Below are positions 61,229 through 64,000 of a stretch of DNA of 64,000 nt, one piece after another. Position 1 is the stretch's first letter. Every line of letters starts with the position of its first letter. The translations under genes were made by a program, and so were the position numbers. Under the pieces are notes generated by a model. That model was given only the letters and a program-made list of their open reading frames with translations, searched no databases and was not told the DNA's origin. This DNA is from Atherix ibis. Its lineage: Eukaryota > Arthropoda > Insecta > Diptera > Athericidae. Location: contig OY282610.1 in the NCBI GenBank assembly GCA_958298945.1, positions 28,346,167 through 28,410,166 on the forward strand. The letters are read 5' to 3'.

Positions 61229-62172
61229 AAGATTTACCAACAATGATGAGGTGGACAATTATTTTGATAAGCTCGAGGGTTCTTACTATAAACAAAGTAT
61301 CAAAGCTATTGAACATGGCTGAAAAATGTATATCGAGCTAAAAGGAGACTGCGTTAAGAAATTAAAACATTTGTCCCCAAATTGTTTATGTATTCTTTTG
61401 TGACGTCGTGTACTTCTGGGACTTTTCGAACTTTAACTAAAGAAGTAATTCGAACTTTATGTCATTGATTTTGGCCGACAATACTTTCTATTTCGCCAAA
61501 TGAAGCCGTTTTGTCTTGATTACTTCACTCAAACGCAGCAATAAGTTCGCACAATACCCGCTGTTGATCTATGAAAATTATCCCACGCGCACCCCAAAAA
61601 ACTGACGCCATGACCTTGCCAGCAGATGGAACTGTCTTCGCTTTCTTTGGAGCCGATTCTCCCCTTTCTGTCCATTGTTTTCACTGTTTCTTCATCTCAG
61701 GTGTAAAGTACTGGACCCATGATTCATCCATGGTTATGAATCAACGTAAATTATTTTATTTAATACTGCGAAACATCGCCAAACACTTGATTGAAATGTT
61801 CCATTGTGAGCAAATGCGGCACTCATCTTGCGCAGAACTTTTTCATGTCCTAATTTTCAGTCAATATGCGATGGACAGAACTTTCTGAAATGCCTACTAT
61901 GTCTGCTAGCTTATGTTTAAACTCTGCCTCCCAATATTTTATTGATGTAAACGAAGGAGCAGACTCTCCCAGAGACCTTTCAACTGATAGTATTGTACGA
62001 TATCACATAAAGATGACAATTTTTTTCCATACTTACAAATTCACTGAGATAATGCAGGGTTATCAAACTTCAAAATTAAGCTTCACAAGGTTGGTACTTT
62101 CTACCTTAATAACTTTTTTCGAACAACAACAGCCATCATACGTCAGGTCAGATACTTCTCGAACTACCCTTG
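61229..62172 (-). mobile_element. Rearranged mariner relic with an inverted 3' part
   Basis: The minus strand from 62172 begins CAAGGGTAGTTCGAGAAGTA, a mariner end like that at 17439, followed by TA outside (62173-62174). Minus-strand codons between about 61990 and 61560 read as mariner, including WVQYFTPEMK near 61720, ESAPKKAKTVPSAGKVMASV near 61640-61590 and FWGARGIIFID. The C-terminal part lies beyond on the opposite strand: 61229-61350 (plus) reads FTNNDEVDNYFDKLEGSYY and YIELKGDCVKK, followed by an end-like GTGTACTTCTGGGACTTTTC near 61410. The element is therefore broken at about 61435, with its 3' part inverted. Stops make it inactive. Confidence 0.75.
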
Positions 62173-62289
62173 TACGTCAAACGCATCACTAACAAAAAAA
62201 CTTTTATTTTCACCGCCCCTTCAAATGCCGGTATTGGTTGGTTTTCTTTTTATATCTGAACCGAACCCGGTATAGTCGGTGACTATTAC

Positions 62290-62430
62290 TCAGCTTGTGC
62301 TGTGGAAGGGTGCCTTTTAACTTTAGAGCATTTAGAAAGTAATCGCCAATTTGCAGTCCGAAATGTGCTAAAATGCCATTAAAAAATTTGTTCCACTTCA
62401 AAAGGATCAAATTATGCAAGAAGTCTCGTG
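62290..62430 (+). mobile_element. Tc1/mariner-superfamily relic, family A copy 8 (C-terminal fragment)
   Basis: The plus-strand frame reads TLEHLESNRQFAVRNVLKCH, a stop, then ICSTSKGSNYARSLVAS. This parallels the last 50 codons of the other family A copies. The fragment is short, so it is the least certain copy. Confidence 0.45.
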
Positions 62431-64000
62431 GCGTCTATTTGAATATTATAATAATATTCCATGCATAATAACAAGGTCCAAGCACAATATAAAATATATT
62501 TTTTTATTAAATATAAATCTGAATTATTTAACTTTTCATTCCGACGCACAAATTAGATAATCTTTTGTTGAGATGGACTCCTAATTTGTAGATCTAAGAT
62601 TCTTGACTTTAAAATTCAAATAAAATAAACAGAAAATAAGAAAAAAATACAATATATAATATGTTTATTGGACAAAATAATTATCGACAAAACCATAAGT
62701 AATAAATTTCTTCTCAAAAAATAAATCAACGAATAAAAATATATGAGCTCGATAGTGGATTGGGTGGATGGATGGCGTGGAAGGGGAGGACGATTATATT
62801 TATTGTAATAAATATTAATTTGGCATTAAACTTTGAAAAACCTTATCTAAAATTCTGATAAAGGCAAAAAATTGTTTCTTTTGGGTTGGTATAGACTTTC
62901 GAATATTTAGATAACATCAAATCTAAACTGTACAATTTTTTAATTTTCTATTTTGATTTTTATCATTTAAAAGAAAAATTACGCTAAGAGAAAATAATTT
63001 TAGGGCGTTAATAAACGTTTGACCTGAAATGATGTCATACATTTTCTTTCGAATACGAGTACATGTGTACATATTTGCATAGCTTGATATGTTATCAACA
63101 TTTTGTTAGGGTTTCTGCGGGGGTTTTTTCGTAACGTCATCAAATAACACTGTAAAAATTATTAACCAAAATTATAAATGAAAATAAAAAGTTTAATGAG
63201 TAATTATATTATTTTTAACTATGAGTGTATTAGTGTTAGCATTTAAAATAAGTGATTTCATCAAATCTGGACTAATAGAATTTTAAATGAATTTTTTTCT
63301 AAAAATCAAATTAATTGCGAAAATTTATGAACTTGAAAAAATTTTTATTGATAGAAATTTTATCAATTTTATAAGTGTTTATTTTTAATTTTTTTTTTTA
63401 AATATTATTGACATTTATAAGTTGAGATAAACACGTTTGCGACTAAATTTTGTATAATATAACAACAATCAGAAGGTCATTTTTAATAATCTTCACCAAA
63501 ACATCGGAATATGACGCATATAAGTTTATTTATTTTATATTTAAAAAAAATGCTTGATGAAAACGATAACAAAATTTATGTGAAATATTTAAAAGTAATG
63601 ATTATTTTTTTGCAATTGAGGAAAATTTCCCTAAAACTAATATTAATACGAATCGCAATTGGTATGACCCCTCTTTTGAAGAGATACACGTACTATCGGA
63701 AACAGTATAGACTTTAATGCTAAAAATAATTTTCATTTAATATCTTTTTCTATGATTTTAATTTTGCATTTTTAATAATCTTAAAAAAAAATTAACTTTC
63801 GAATAGCAGTAAGCCATAGAGTTTGGGGTTTATTTTTATTTTTTTGGAAACGTGTAGTCTTGTTTGAAAATAATTTCCATAAATAAACATTTAATAATAT
63901 TAACAATAGAATAAAAACTTTTCTTTAAAATATTAGCAGTACAATCTTCAATTGGAATCGACTTGGACTATCTATTGTAACGATCTAAAATTTGGTTTTG
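62431..64000. other. AT-rich gene-free end of the window
   Basis: No gene, element or strong repeat seen. A short open frame at 63511-63717 is A/T-driven. Confidence 0.5.

Noticed and set aside
1..64000. CRISPR arrays, bacterial operons or a phage-like system
   Set aside because: The spliced genes and eukaryotic transposons show that this is eukaryotic DNA. The tandem repeats seen are microsatellites or local duplications without spacer structure.

Overview
The window is very AT-rich eukaryotic DNA. Three spliced protein genes with short GT-AG introns lie among many degenerate transposons. Mariner, Tc1-like, hAT, copia and non-LTR elements, together with the style of the low-complexity DNA, suggest an insect and most likely a higher fly (Diptera). 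The fly call is an inference from sequence character, not a proven assignment.

Positions 1-35300 hold no host gene I can support. They contain simple-sequence DNA, a 2.7 kb A/T-only array (13090-15830), an I-like non-LTR relic (6290-7960), four mariner copies, a tRNA-derived SINE and five relics of one ancient Tc1/mariner-superfamily family, called family A here. At 25846-28340 a mariner sits inside a hAT relic, which itself sits inside a family A relic.

Positions 35318-55316 are the gene cluster, all on the minus strand. It contains AMT (glycine cleavage T protein, 5 exons, 409 aa), a UBXN7-type p97/VCP adaptor (4 exons, 473 aa) and a TEX2-type SMP lipid-transfer protein (14 exons, 1184 aa). 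I rebuilt all exons by hand; the reading phases agree at every junction and each model ends at a stop codon. The three products act in unrelated processes (mitochondrial one-carbon metabolism, ubiquitin-p97 protein turnover and ER contact-site lipid transfer), so their proximity is not evidence of a pathway. Between UBXN7 and TEX2 lie two non-LTR fragments and an internally deleted copia element (45147-46538) that carries an exact-looking 455 bp tandem duplication.

Positions 55420-64000 are again transposon-rich. They hold an RNase H-bearing non-LTR relic, more family A relics, a 401 bp fold-back MITE and an apparently intact mariner (59598-60878). That mariner has matching 29 bp terminal inverted repeats, a TA target duplication and an uninterrupted 349-codon transposase with a complete D,D34D triad. 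Next to it is a rearranged mariner relic whose 3' part is inverted.

I found no rRNA genes, functional tRNA genes or CRISPR arrays, and no new multi-gene system. The notable content is transposon architecture: nesting, rearrangement and one possibly live element.
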